Assembly: GCA_002082585.1 (NCBI GenBank)
Contig: CP020563.1
Span: forward strand, 5,388,001 to 5,452,000
Source: Kitasatospora albolonga
Lineage (GTDB): Bacteria > Actinomycetota > Actinomycetes > Streptomycetales > Streptomycetaceae
DNA: 64,000 nt
Reading direction: 5' to 3'
The position numbers and the translations under genes were made by a program. Below, in pieces: positions 30,859 to 38,896 of this stretch. The stretch's first letter is position 1, and each line of letters opens with the position of its first letter. Under the pieces are notes generated by a model. That model saw only the letters and a list, made by a program, of their open reading frames with translations. It was not told the DNA's origin and made no database searches.

Positions 30859-31068
30859 ATGAAGAACAACCCGTTCGACGACGAGAACGGCACCTTCCTG
30901 GTCCTGGTCAACGACGAGGGACAGCACTGCGTCTGGCCCGAGTTCGCCGCCGTCCCCGACGGCTGGACCACCGTCCTTCCGGCCGGCAGCCGCGCCGCCG
31001 CCCTGGAGCACATCGAGCGTGTCTGGACCGACATGCGGCCGAAGTCCCTGATCGACGCCACGGCCTGA
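30859..31068 (+). CDS. MbtH-like protein
   Basis: A 69-residue MbtH-family protein: NPFDD at the N-terminus, [19 protein letters not shown] in the middle and the [10 protein letters not shown] signature near the end. These small proteins bind adenylation domains and are needed for their solubility or activity. The ATG at 30859 has GGAGGAAA about 9 bases upstream. It lies 68 bases after the second NRPS gene and serves the A domains of this cluster. Confidence 0.96.
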   Translation: MKNNPFDDENGTFLVLVNDEGQHCVWPEFAAVPDGWTTVLPAGSRAAALEHIERVWTDMRPKSLIDATA

Positions 31069-31159
31069 GCACCACGACCGGCGGCCGCCACGACCCGGCC
31101 GCCACCGCCGCCCCAGTCACCCCCGCCACCATCAGCAACAACCGAGAGGCAGCACACCC

Positions 31160-31417
31160 ATGACCGTGAACACCCCTGTGGACGTCTCGGCCGTCCGGGC
31201 CATCGTCGTCGACATCCTGGAGCTGGAGGACGACGAGCTCACCGGGACCAGCCTGTTCATCGAGGACCACGGCGCCGACTCGCTGGGCGCCATCGAGATC
31301 CTCTCCCGTATCGAGAAGGAACTCGGCGTGGTCATCGCGCAGGAGGACCTCGTGAAGCTGGTGAACCTCGACGCCGTTCTCGAGGTGCTCGCCACGGCCG
31401 AACGGCGCCAGCCGTGA
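31160..31417 (+). CDS. Acyl carrier protein
   Basis: An 85-residue acidic protein with the phosphopantetheine site GADSLGAIE (Ser near residue 39), typical of discrete type II PKS/FAS carrier proteins. It is the first of six genes linked by 4-base overlaps with KS, chain-length factor-like, ketoreductase, PPTase and SerA-like genes. I infer that it carries the acyl chain passed to the starter C domain of the NRPS. The ATG at 31160 follows GAGAGGCAG. Its stop overlaps the KS start (GTGA). Confidence 0.94.
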   Translation: MTVNTPVDVSAVRAIVVDILELEDDELTGTSLFIEDHGADSLGAIEILSRIEKELGVVIAQEDLVKLVNLDAVLEVLATAERRQP

Positions 31418-32739
31418 GCGCCGTCGACCCGGTGCGCGGCCCCGCCGAAGGGCCGCGCCGGGTCGTCCTCACCGGCTGCGGGGCCCTGTCCAGCGTCGGC
31501 ATCGGCGTCGCCGCGTTCACGACCGCCCTGCGGGAGGGCCGGGTCGGCACGGGGGACATCACCGCCTTCGACTCCACCGGCTTCCCCAGCCGCCGGGGCC
31601 ACCAGGTGCACGGCTTCGACGCGGCGGCCCGGCTGCGCCGGGTCCGGCCGGAGGAGACCGGCCGGGCCACCCAGTTCGCGGCGGCGGCCGCCCGGATGGC
31701 CCTGGAGGACGCCGGGCTGACGGAGGATCAGCTCCGCGAGCGGCGTGGCACCGTCGTCGTCGGTACCACCGACGGCGAGACCGGCGAACTCGACCTGCTC
31801 ACCGAGTCGGCGCTCTCCCTGGGCGCCGCCGCCTTCACCGGTACGGCGCTGAGCAGGTCCGCCACCGGGAGCCTCGCGCTCGGGATCGTACGGGAGCTGG
31901 ATCTCTCCGACGTCGAGGTGTCGACGATCGCGACCGCGTGCGCGGCGGGCAACTACGCCATCGGCAACGGGTTCGACGCGGTCCGCAGCGGGGCCGCCGA
32001 GTGGGCGCTCGTCGGCGGCGCGGACGCGCTGAACCGCAAGACCTTCGCCGGGTTCGCCCGGCTCGGCCTGATCGCCCCCGACGAGTGCCGGCCCTTCGAC
32101 ACCGGGCGTGCCGGACTGCTGACCGGCGAAGGGGCGGGCCTGCTTCTGCTGGAGAGCGAGGAGTCGGCGCTCGCCCGGGGCGCGCACATCTACGCGGAGG
32201 TGCTCGGCTACGGCCTCAACTGCGATGCCGCCCACCCCACCGCCCCCGAGGAGGACAGCGTCGCCCGCTGCATCCGCCTCGCCCTGGCGAACGCGTCCGT
32301 GAAGCCGGAGGAGGTCGACCTGATCTCCGCACACGGCACCGGCACCCCGACCAACGACGCGACCGAGATCGCCGCCATCCACCAGGTGTACGGGGACACC
32401 CCGCCGCGCACCGTCGGCGTCAAGTCGATGATCGGGCACACCATGGGCGCGGCCAGCGCGCTCGGCGCGATCGCCTCCGCGCTCGCCATCCGGCACGGTT
32501 TCGTCCCGCCGACGGCCAACCACCGCGAGACCGACCCGGCCTGCCGCGTCGACGTCGTACCGAACACCTCGGTCACCGCCGATGTGCGGGTCGTGCAGAA
32601 CAACGGGCTCGCGTTCGGCGGCAACAACGCCATCGTCCTGCTGGGCCGCCACGAGAGCGCGGGCCACGGGGGCGCGGGCCATGAGGGCGCGAGTCGTGAA
32701 GGTGCGCGCCAGGACACACGAGGGGAGAACGTCCGATGA
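31414..32739 (+). CDS. Ketosynthase (FabF-like, type II PKS KS-alpha)
   Basis: A 441-residue beta-ketoacyl-ACP synthase with a complete triad: Cys in TIATACAAGNYAI (near 174), His in SAHGTGTPTNDATE (near 308) and His in SMIGHTMGAAS (near 342). It catalyses decarboxylative condensation of malonyl-ACP with a growing acyl chain. It is followed, with an ATGA overlap, by a KS-like subunit that lacks these residues, the arrangement of a KS/CLF heterodimer. The C-terminal tail is an unusual Gly/His/Glu-rich repeat (GHGGAGHEGASREGA). The GTG start overlaps the ACP stop. Confidence 0.94.
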   Translation: MSAVDPVRGPAEGPRRVVLTGCGALSSVGIGVAAFTTALREGRVGTGDITAFDSTGFPSRRGHQVHGFDAAARLRRVRPEETGRATQFAAAAARMALEDAGLTEDQLRERRGTVVVGTTDGETGELDLLTESALSLGAAAFTGTALSRSATGSLALGIVRELDLSDVEVSTIATACAAGNYAIGNGFDAVRSGAAEWALVGGADALNRKTFAGFARLGLIAPDECRPFDTGRAGLLTGEGAGLLLLESEESALARGAHIYAEVLGYGLNCDAAHPTAPEEDSVARCIRLALANASVKPEEVDLISAHGTGTPTNDATEIAAIHQVYGDTPPRTVGVKSMIGHTMGAASALGAIASALAIRHGFVPPTANHRETDPACRVDVVPNTSVTADVRVVQNNGLAFGGNNAIVLLGRHESAGHGGAGHEGASREGARQDTRGENVR

Positions 32740-33914
32740 GCAACGCCGTCATCACCGCGTGGTCGGCGGTGTCGCCGTACGGCACCGGCAGCGCCCCGCT
32801 GGCGGACGGCCTGCGTACGCGCACGGCCGCCCCCCGGTCCGAGGCGCCGGAGGAGTGGACGGCGCGGCCGGACGCGACCGCCCGTCTCGTGCCCGGCTTC
32901 GACGTCCGTGAGGCGCTCGGCCGGGCGGGCACCCGGGGCATGGACCGGCTCACCGGCCTGACCGCCGTGACCGTACGGGAACTGCTCGCCGCGCGGGGGG
33001 CCGAGCAGGACGACAGCCTCGGCACCGGGGTCGTCCTCGGCACGGCGGCCGGGAGCGTGCAGGGGTTCATGGAGTTCACCCGGGCCTCGCTGGAGGGCGC
33101 CCGACCCATCGACGTACCGCCGTCGAAAGCTCCCAACATGGCGATGAACAGGGCGGCTTCGGCAAGCGCGATCCGGCACGCGCTGAAGGGCCCCAACAGC
33201 ACCGTGGCCGCCGGTCGGCTCTCCGGCCTGGTTGCCCTGGACCACGCCAGGCGGCTGCTCGCCGACGGGCGGGCCACCCGGGTGCTCGCCGGATCGGCCG
33301 AGGAGTACTCCGCGAGCCGCGCCCACCTCACGCACGCGGCGCACGGCGACGACGTGGTGCTCGGCGAGGGCTGTGTGATGGTCCTGCTGGAGCCCGCCGA
33401 CCGGGCCGACGGCCGGCCGCTCGCCGAACTCCTCGCGGTCCACCACCGGGTGGCCCCGACCGGCGACTTCACGGCGGCGCTCACCGCAGCCGTCGAGACC
33501 GCGCTCACGGCGGCCGGAGTACGCGCCGATGAGGTGTGGGCCGCGCTCCCCGGCAACGCGCCGGGGGCGGCGGGGGAGCAGGAAGTGCGGCTGCACGAGG
33601 CTCTGTTCGGTGCGGAGGTACGCGAACGGGTCGCGACCACCGCGCTGTTGGGGGAGACGGCAGCGGCCACCGGGGCCTTCCAGCTCGCGGCCCTGCTGTC
33701 GGAGCCGGGCGAGCCCGGCCGGATCGCCCTCGTCACGACGACGGACCCCGACGGCTATGTGGGCTGCGCGGTGCTGCGCCTCCTCACGGACGGCACACCG
33801 CCCGCCGCCGGGAACGCACCTACCGCCGGGGGCGCGCCCGCTGCCGGTGACGTGCCCACCACCGGCAACGTGTCCGCCGCCCCGACGACGGCAGAGGAGA
33901 TCGACGCCCGATGA
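32736..33914 (+). CDS. Chain-length-factor-like ketosynthase subunit (KS-beta)
   Basis: A 392-residue thiolase-fold protein smaller than and paralogous to the KS. At the position of the active Cys it reads NSTVAAGRLSGL (near 158), so the nucleophile is gone, and the two catalytic His motifs are not recognisable. This is the pattern of a chain-length factor, which pairs with the KS and sets acyl length. The last roughly 35 residues are an Ala/Pro/Gly/Thr repeat (TAGGAPAAGDVPTTGNV), probably disordered. It overlaps KS and ketoreductase genes by 4 bases each. Confidence 0.85.
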   Translation: MSNAVITAWSAVSPYGTGSAPLADGLRTRTAAPRSEAPEEWTARPDATARLVPGFDVREALGRAGTRGMDRLTGLTAVTVRELLAARGAEQDDSLGTGVVLGTAAGSVQGFMEFTRASLEGARPIDVPPSKAPNMAMNRAASASAIRHALKGPNSTVAAGRLSGLVALDHARRLLADGRATRVLAGSAEEYSASRAHLTHAAHGDDVVLGEGCVMVLLEPADRADGRPLAELLAVHHRVAPTGDFTAALTAAVETALTAAGVRADEVWAALPGNAPGAAGEQEVRLHEALFGAEVRERVATTALLGETAAATGAFQLAALLSEPGEPGRIALVTTTDPDGYVGCAVLRLLTDGTPPAAGNAPTAGGAPAAGDVPTTGNVSAAPTTAEEIDAR

Positions 33915-34699
33915 GTGACACCGAGCACCGCACAGGCAGTGACACGGGCGGCACCCCGGACCTCCCCGTGACCCGTCCCGTCGCGCTCATCAGCGGCGGA
34001 TCGCGGGGGATCGGCCGGGCCGTCGCCCTGCGGCTCGCCGAGGAGGGATACGACATCTCCTTCTGCTTCCGCGGCGACGAACAGGCCGCCGCGCTCCTGG
34101 AGAAGGAGCTGACCGCTCTCGGCGCCCGCGCGTTCGCCGCACGGGTCGATGTCACCGACGCCGAGGGTGTACGTGGCTGGGTGACCCGTACCGAGGAAGA
34201 GTTCGGGCCCGTCGCGGTGGCCGTCACCTCGGCGGGCATCACCCGCGACAAACCGCTGCTGATGATGTCCGACACCGAGTGGCACGAGGTCCTCGACACC
34301 AACCTGGACGGCGTCTACCACGTCTGCCGGGCCGTCGTGTATCCGATGCTGAAGCGGCGGGCCGGTGCCATCGTCACCCTGGCCTCCGTGTCGGGCCTGC
34401 TGGGCAACGCCGGGCAGACCAACTACGCCGCCTCCAAGGCCGGGATCGTCGCCTTCTCGCGCTCGCTGGCCAAGGAGGTCGGCCGCCGGGGCGTCCGGGT
34501 CAACGCGGTGGCACCCGGCCTGATCGACACCGACATGTCGGCGGTGCTCGGCGACGGCATCAAGGAGGAGGTCGCCGGACGGACGGCGCTGGGCCGGGCC
34601 GGGCTGGCGGCCGAGGTCGCCGACGCCGTCGCCTACCTGGCCTCCCCCCGCGCCTCCTACATCACCGGAGCTGTTCTGCCCGTGGACGGCGGGCTGTGA
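33911..34699 (+). CDS. FabG-type 3-oxoacyl-ACP reductase (SDR)
   Basis: A 262-residue short-chain dehydrogenase. The NADPH loop is LISGGSRGIGRAV (near residues 25-37), followed by VAVTSAGITRD, the catalytic Ser in LASVSGLLGN and the YAASK pair (near 172). It should reduce beta-ketoacyl-ACP made by the neighbouring KS/CLF. No dehydratase or enoyl reductase gene is visible in the window, so full reduction or polyene formation would need enzymes from elsewhere. It overlaps the CLF-like gene by ATGA and the PPTase gene by GTGA. Confidence 0.94.
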   Translation: MSDTEHRTGSDTGGTPDLPVTRPVALISGGSRGIGRAVALRLAEEGYDISFCFRGDEQAAALLEKELTALGARAFAARVDVTDAEGVRGWVTRTEEEFGPVAVAVTSAGITRDKPLLMMSDTEWHEVLDTNLDGVYHVCRAVVYPMLKRRAGAIVTLASVSGLLGNAGQTNYAASKAGIVAFSRSLAKEVGRRGVRVNAVAPGLIDTDMSAVLGDGIKEEVAGRTALGRAGLAAEVADAVAYLASPRASYITGAVLPVDGGL

Positions 34700-35565
34700 C
34701 CGTGGCACCACGGCCGGTGGTCCCCGCGCTGCGGCGCGGGGACTGCCAGCTGTGGTGGGCGTCCGGCCGGGACGACCCGTGGCTGCGCACCCTGCTGGAC
34801 GACCGCGAGCGCGCCCGCGCCGACCGGCTCCGCCACCCGGCGGCCCGATCCCTGTACGTCGGCGCCCACGCGCTCGCCAGAACCGTTATTGCGGCCCAAC
34901 TCAATATCTCCGTAAGGGAATTGAAGCTGACGGTGGAGTGCAAGCACTGCGGCGACGCCACGCACGGCAAACCGCGCCCGCCCGCCCCGCTGCGGCTCTC
35001 CCTGTCGCACTCCGGCGCCCGGGTGATCGTCGCCCTCGCGCACTCCACCGACATCGGCGTGGACGTCGAGGAGGTCGCCCCGCACGCGCCGGAGACGGTC
35101 GAGAAGGCCCTCGCCCCACCGGAACGCGCCTCCCTCGCCGCGCTCCCCGCCGCCGAGCGGACCGCCGGATTCATCCGCTACTGGACCCGCAAGGAAGCCC
35201 TGCTCAAGGCGACCGGCGACGGCCTCGCCGTACCGCCGGCGCTGCTGCACGTCACCGCTCCCGACACCGCGCCCCGGCTGCTGTCCTGGTCGGGGCCCGG
35301 GCGCCCCCGGCTGCCGCTGCGGCTGTACGACCTCGACGCGGGTACGGGCCACCGCGCCGCGCTCGCCTCCGTCGGGGCCCCGGTCCGGCTGACCCACCAC
35401 GACGGCACGGCCCTGCTCACGACGGCGCGCCCGGATGGACCCGGTACGCCCGCGCCCCGCCCGGCCGCGCCCCTGTCGTCCCGTACCCCCGTCCCCGTAC
35501 CCGCCCACGCGGGTGCGTCCGCTTCGCCGTACACGACCACCTCGGAAGGGCAGCCCACCTCATGA
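34696..35565 (+). CDS. Sfp-type 4'-phosphopantetheinyl transferase
   Basis: A 289-residue PPTase that should activate the cluster's PCP domains and ACP. Magnesium-binding motifs are TDIGVDVEEV (near 120) and RYWTRKEALLKATGDGL (near 162). It begins with VTVAPRPVVPALRRGDCQLW, and the GTG at 34696 overlaps the ketoreductase stop; no other good start exists. The last 50 residues are a proline/serine-rich tail of unknown use. Overlap with the SerA-like gene is 4 bases. Confidence 0.93.
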   Translation: MTVAPRPVVPALRRGDCQLWWASGRDDPWLRTLLDDRERARADRLRHPAARSLYVGAHALARTVIAAQLNISVRELKLTVECKHCGDATHGKPRPPAPLRLSLSHSGARVIVALAHSTDIGVDVEEVAPHAPETVEKALAPPERASLAALPAAERTAGFIRYWTRKEALLKATGDGLAVPPALLHVTAPDTAPRLLSWSGPGRPRLPLRLYDLDAGTGHRAALASVGAPVRLTHHDGTALLTTARPDGPGTPAPRPAAPLSSRTPVPVPAHAGASASPYTTTSEGQPTS

Positions 35566-36539
35566 CTCAGTACGTCGCTCTGATCGCCGACGCGCTCAGC
35601 CCCGGCGCGAGGGCCGTGCTCACCCGGGACGGTGCGGTGGAGGTGCGGCAGGTCGACGGCACCGACCGGACCGCGCTGCTGGCCGCGCTCGCCGATGCCG
35701 ACGCCGTCCTCGTACGCTCCGCCACCCGCATCGACGCGGAGGCCCTCGCCTCGGCGCCCCGGCTCAGGGCCGTCGCGCGGGCGGGGGTCGGACTGGACAA
35801 CGTGGACGTGGCGGCGGCCACGGCGGCGGGCGTGCTCGTGGCCAACGCTCCCGCGTCCAACGTCGTCAGCGCCGCCGAGCACGCCGTGGCGCTGCTCCTG
35901 GCGCTCGCCCGCCATGTCCCGCAGGCGCACGCCGCCCTCAAGGAGGGCCGCTGGGAGCGCGGCGCGTACAGCGGGGTGGAGCTGGCGGGCAAGACGCTCG
36001 GCGTGCTCGGCCTCGGCCGGATCGGCTCGCTCGTGGCGCGCCGACTCGCCGCCTTCGACATGGAGGTCATCGCGTACGACCCGTACGCGAGTCAGGCCCA
36101 CGCCCGGACGCTCGGCGTGCGTCTCACCGATGTGGACGAACTGCTGTCCCGCTCGCAGTTCCTGACGGTCCATCTGCCGCTGACGGAGCAGACCCGGGGC
36201 CTCATCGGCTTCGACGCCCTCCAGCGGGTCCGCCCCGACCTGCGCCTGGTGAACGCGGCGCGCGGCGGCATCGTCGACGAGGCGGCGCTGTACGCGGCCC
36301 TCAAGGAGGGCCGCGTCGCGGGGGCCGCGCTGGACGTGTACGCGCACGAACCGTGCACGGACTCGCCCCTGTTCGGGCTGGACAACGTGATCGGCACACC
36401 GCATCTGGGCGCGAGCACGCCCGAGGCGCAGGACCGGGCGGGTACGCAGGCCGCCGAGTCGGTCCTGCTGGCGCTCGCGGGCCTGCCCGTACCCGACGCG
36501 GTGAACGCACCTCAGGGTGTCCCCGTGCCTACGGTGTGA
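35562..36539 (+). CDS. serA: Short-form D-3-phosphoglycerate dehydrogenase-like protein
   Basis: A 325-residue D-2-hydroxyacid dehydrogenase with the SerA signature: RAGVGLDNVDV, the Rossmann motif LGLGRIGSLVARR (near 148), NAARGGIVDE (catalytic Arg near 232) and catalytic His in TPHLGAST (near 281). It lacks the intervening and ACT domains of full-length SerA, so serine feedback should be absent. SerA makes 3-phosphohydroxypyruvate, the step before O-phospho-L-serine, the substrate of SbnA. Placement as the last gene of the ACP-to-SerA string supports a dedicated precursor role. Confidence 0.9.
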   Translation: MTQYVALIADALSPGARAVLTRDGAVEVRQVDGTDRTALLAALADADAVLVRSATRIDAEALASAPRLRAVARAGVGLDNVDVAAATAAGVLVANAPASNVVSAAEHAVALLLALARHVPQAHAALKEGRWERGAYSGVELAGKTLGVLGLGRIGSLVARRLAAFDMEVIAYDPYASQAHARTLGVRLTDVDELLSRSQFLTVHLPLTEQTRGLIGFDALQRVRPDLRLVNAARGGIVDEAALYAALKEGRVAGAALDVYAHEPCTDSPLFGLDNVIGTPHLGASTPEAQDRAGTQAAESVLLALAGLPVPDAVNAPQGVPVPTV

Positions 36540-36598
36540 GCCGCATGGACAGCGTGACCGCCGCCCCGTTCCTTCCGGGTTCTCCGGGCGCCGCGCGG

Positions 36599-37687
36599 TC
36601 AGCCGCCACCGGCGACGACAGGAGCGGCGCCGACCGCGGCGGCGCCGCTGACCGCTGCGACGCCGTTGACCGTCGCGCCGCCCACCGCCGCCGTGTCCGC
36701 CGTACCGGGGCCCAGCCAGCCGCGCTCCATGGCCAGTGCCCCGGCCTGGAAGCGGCTGCGGGCGCCCAGGCGGGCCAGCAGATCGGCGGTGATGCGCCGC
36801 CCCGTACGCACCGAGACGCCGAGCTTGCGGGCGACGACATCGTCGGTGTGGCCGTCGAAGAGCAGGTCCAGCACGGCCTGTTCCTGCGGGGTGAGCCCGT
36901 CCGGCGTCGCCTCCCTGGCCTCGCCGATCGGCTGGGACTGCTCCCAGATCTGCTGGAAGAGCGAGACCAGCGCGGTGACGACTCCGGCGCCCTGGAGGAC
37001 CATCACCCCGAGCAGGGACGCCTCGGGGTCGATGGGCACGATGGCCGCGCGGCGATCGTAAATGATCATGCGCAGCGGCAGTTGCGGCAGGACCCGCACC
37101 TCACCGCCGATGTCCTGGAGCCAGCGCGCGTAGTTCAGCGTCGGCGGATCGTTGCGGATCGAGTCCAGGTAGATGTACCGCACCTGGACGCCGCGTTCGA
37201 CGGCTCCCTGGTCCAGCGGCCGGGCGGCCTTCAGGGCCGCCAGCGGCTGGGCGCCGCGCGGTGCGAACACCTCGATGGAGCTCTCCGCCCCGTACGACAA
37301 CCGCTCGATCTGCGAGTTGATCGCGTCGAGCCCCGTGTATCTGCGCACCTCGTCGGTCCGCGCCGTCGGACTGCTCTCGTACTCGGTGAGCATCTGCGTG
37401 ATGGCCAACCGGGAAGTGGCCACCGCCTGTTGATGCCGTGCGAGCTCCTGCTCCTGCCGGTGCAGCAGCCCGGACAGCCCGAACTCCGGGTTGACCAGGC
37501 GCACTTTGTCCGGCTCCTCGGAGGAGTTCCTTACGAGTGTGAGCTCGGCGAGTCGGTCCAGCGTGGCCCGGGCGCGCGCGACGGGCCAGCCGAGACCGTC
37601 GGCGATCTCCGATACGCCCGCTTTCGGCAGTTTCAACAGGATGCGATAGACGGCTTCTGCGTCTGAATCCAGACCTAGTTGCCCCAT
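36599..37687 (-). CDS. TrmB-like/LuxR-type transcriptional regulator
   Basis: A 362-residue regulator. The N-terminus (DSDAEAVYRILLKLPKAG, then VSEIADGLGWPVARARATLD) is a TrmB-like winged HTH; the middle (IEVFAPRGAQPLAALKA to VQVRYIYLDSIRN) is a phospholipase-D-like sensor typical of this class. The C-terminus has a LuxR-type HTH (LTPQEQAVLDLLFDGHTDD, VVARKLGVSVRT) and ends in an Ala/Gly/Val-rich tail. The ATG at 37687 follows GGAGGAG. It converges on the biosynthetic operon and diverges from a small-protein/peptide gene set, so it is the likely cluster regulator. Ligand unknown. Confidence 0.88.
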   Translation of the reverse strand: MGQLGLDSDAEAVYRILLKLPKAGVSEIADGLGWPVARARATLDRLAELTLVRNSSEEPDKVRLVNPEFGLSGLLHRQEQELARHQQAVATSRLAITQMLTEYESSPTARTDEVRRYTGLDAINSQIERLSYGAESSIEVFAPRGAQPLAALKAARPLDQGAVERGVQVRYIYLDSIRNDPPTLNYARWLQDIGGEVRVLPQLPLRMIIYDRRAAIVPIDPEASLLGVMVLQGAGVVTALVSLFQQIWEQSQPIGEAREATPDGLTPQEQAVLDLLFDGHTDDVVARKLGVSVRTGRRITADLLARLGARSRFQAGALAMERGWLGPGTADTAAVGGATVNGVAAVSGAAAVGAAPVVAGGG

Positions 37688-37834
37688 TGATGCGCTCCTC
37701 CCCCCAGAGGCCCCCTACCGGCGCTTTATGCGGAGTCGCCGGATCGCCCTGACTATCCCAGCCCAGTTGGATCGACTGCAAGCCTACTCAGGGGTACGCG
37801 GATCGGTTCACAGGAAGTTCGTGGAGGCCCCACC

Positions 37835-38173
37835 ATGTTCCTCGTGACGGCGACCGTGCCCGCCGGCTCCCTTTCCGGCGGAACGGACCTTGACCAGCGC
37901 ATCCGTGACCTTGCCTCCCCCGAAGACCAGTTGGAGCACGTCCATGTGGCCGCCGCGCCCGACGGCGGCACCCGGCTGGCCCTCTTTCTCGGCCACCCGG
38001 ACGGCGCCCGCACCGAGGCGGCGGCGGTGCGCCTCCTGGCCCGGGCTCTGCCTCCGGCCGCCGGGGCGTCGGTCGACTGGACACCGGCCACCTCCCTGCT
38101 GAGCGCGATGGAACGACTCGGAGCGGGCGCGCATGACAAGGAGTTGCCATCACAGGAGGCTGACACTCAGTGA
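37835..38173 (+). CDS. Small conserved-looking protein of unknown function
   Basis: A 112-residue protein beginning MFLVTATVPAGSLSGGTDLD, with a beta-strand-like start and the sequence LEHVHVAAAPDGGTRLALFL and VRLLARALPPAAG. The pattern suggests a small alpha/beta domain with no signal peptide or membrane segment. I do not recognise a family. The ATG at 37835 has GGAGG 7 bases upstream. It is divergent from the TrmB/LuxR-type regulator and lies 89 bases before a secreted-peptide gene in the same direction. The three may be a unit. Confidence 0.7.
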   Translation: MFLVTATVPAGSLSGGTDLDQRIRDLASPEDQLEHVHVAAAPDGGTRLALFLGHPDGARTEAAAVRLLARALPPAAGASVDWTPATSLLSAMERLGAGAHDKELPSQEADTQ

Positions 38174-38262
38174 TGCTGACGAGGCAGTCGGTGAATGCAA
38201 GACTCGCCGACGTCAAGCAGGAACGACCAGCACCGTGAATGTTCTAGGGGGACACCACCACC

Positions 38263-38526
38263 ATGCGTATCTGCGTCCAGCGCCGCACCCGGCACACCGC
38301 CAAGCCCGTCGCCCGCCGTATCGCCACCGTGGCCCTGGTCGCCCTCGCGGCCACCGCGTCCGCGTCGACGGCCATGGCGGCGGAGCCCGCCCAGGGTGCG
38401 GCACAGGGGAGGACGGCCGCAGGCGTCACCGGTGCGGCGGCCGGGCTCGTCGCCAGCACCCTCAAGCTCTTCGGCCTCGGCGACGTCGTCATCGTCAGCC
38501 CCAACGGCAACACCTGGGGCCCCTGA
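38263..38526 (+). CDS. Small secreted peptide precursor
   Basis: An 87-residue protein with a classical Sec signal: a basic n-region (RRTRHTAKPVARR), a hydrophobic core (IATVALVALAATASAS) and a signal peptidase site at AMAA near residue 40. The mature part of about 47 residues has a hydrophobic helix (VTGAAAGLVASTLKLFGLG) and ends VVIVSPNGNTWGP. GGGGGA precedes the ATG at 38263. It has no Cys, so it is not a disulfide-rich peptide. Next to a LuxR-type regulator with a sensor domain it could be an exported signal precursor; this is inference. Its TGA overlaps the next ATG by one base. Confidence 0.7.
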   Translation: MRICVQRRTRHTAKPVARRIATVALVALAATASASTAMAAEPAQGAAQGRTAAGVTGAAAGLVASTLKLFGLGDVVIVSPNGNTWGP

Positions 38527-38873
38527 TGCCCGTACGCGACGAAGAGGCCGTCACCTCGGACGTGGCCGCACCCGTCACCTCGGACGTGACCGCACCCGTC
38601 ACTTCCGATGTGACCGCACCCGTCGCCTCCGACGTGACCGTACTCCGCGCCGACATCGACCTCGTCGACGCGGAGATCCGGGCCCTGGTGGCGCGCCGCG
38701 GCGAACTCTCCCGGGCGATCCAGCGGGCCAGGATCGCCGGGGGCGGCCGGCGTACCGACCTCGCCCGTGAGACGCGGGTCATCACGCCCTACACGCAGAG
38801 CTTCGGCCGCCCGGGCACCGCCATCGCCCTGGCGCTGCTGGAGATCTGCCGGGGTACGAAGCCCACGGGCTGA
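38526..38873 (+). CDS. AroQ-type chorismate mutase
   Basis: A 115-residue protein whose residues 40-115 form an AroQ-class helical chorismate mutase: LRADIDLVDAEIRALVARRG, LSRAIQRARIAGG, RETRVITPYTQSFG and the final helix IALALLEICRG. It converts chorismate to prephenate, the branch to Phe and Tyr, and so could raise Phe for NRPS module 2. The N-terminal 40 residues are four imperfect copies of an 8-residue unit (VTSDVTAP). It starts within the stop of the secreted-peptide gene (TGATG), indicating coupling. A long-stem hairpin follows. Confidence 0.85.
   Translation: MPVRDEEAVTSDVAAPVTSDVTAPVTSDVTAPVASDVTVLRADIDLVDAEIRALVARRGELSRAIQRARIAGGGRRTDLARETRVITPYTQSFGRPGTAIALALLEICRGTKPTG
38550..38645 (+). 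repeat. Four-copy 24-base in-frame tandem repeat
   Basis: Four successive 24-base units (38550, 38574, 38598, 38622) encode VTSDVAAP, VTSDVTAP, VTSDVTAP and VASDVTVL at the N-terminus of the chorismate mutase. Being in frame, copy number changes would lengthen or shorten the tail without breaking the enzyme. Confidence 0.85.
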
Positions 38874-38896
38874 CCCGTTCGGCACCCGGCACCTCG

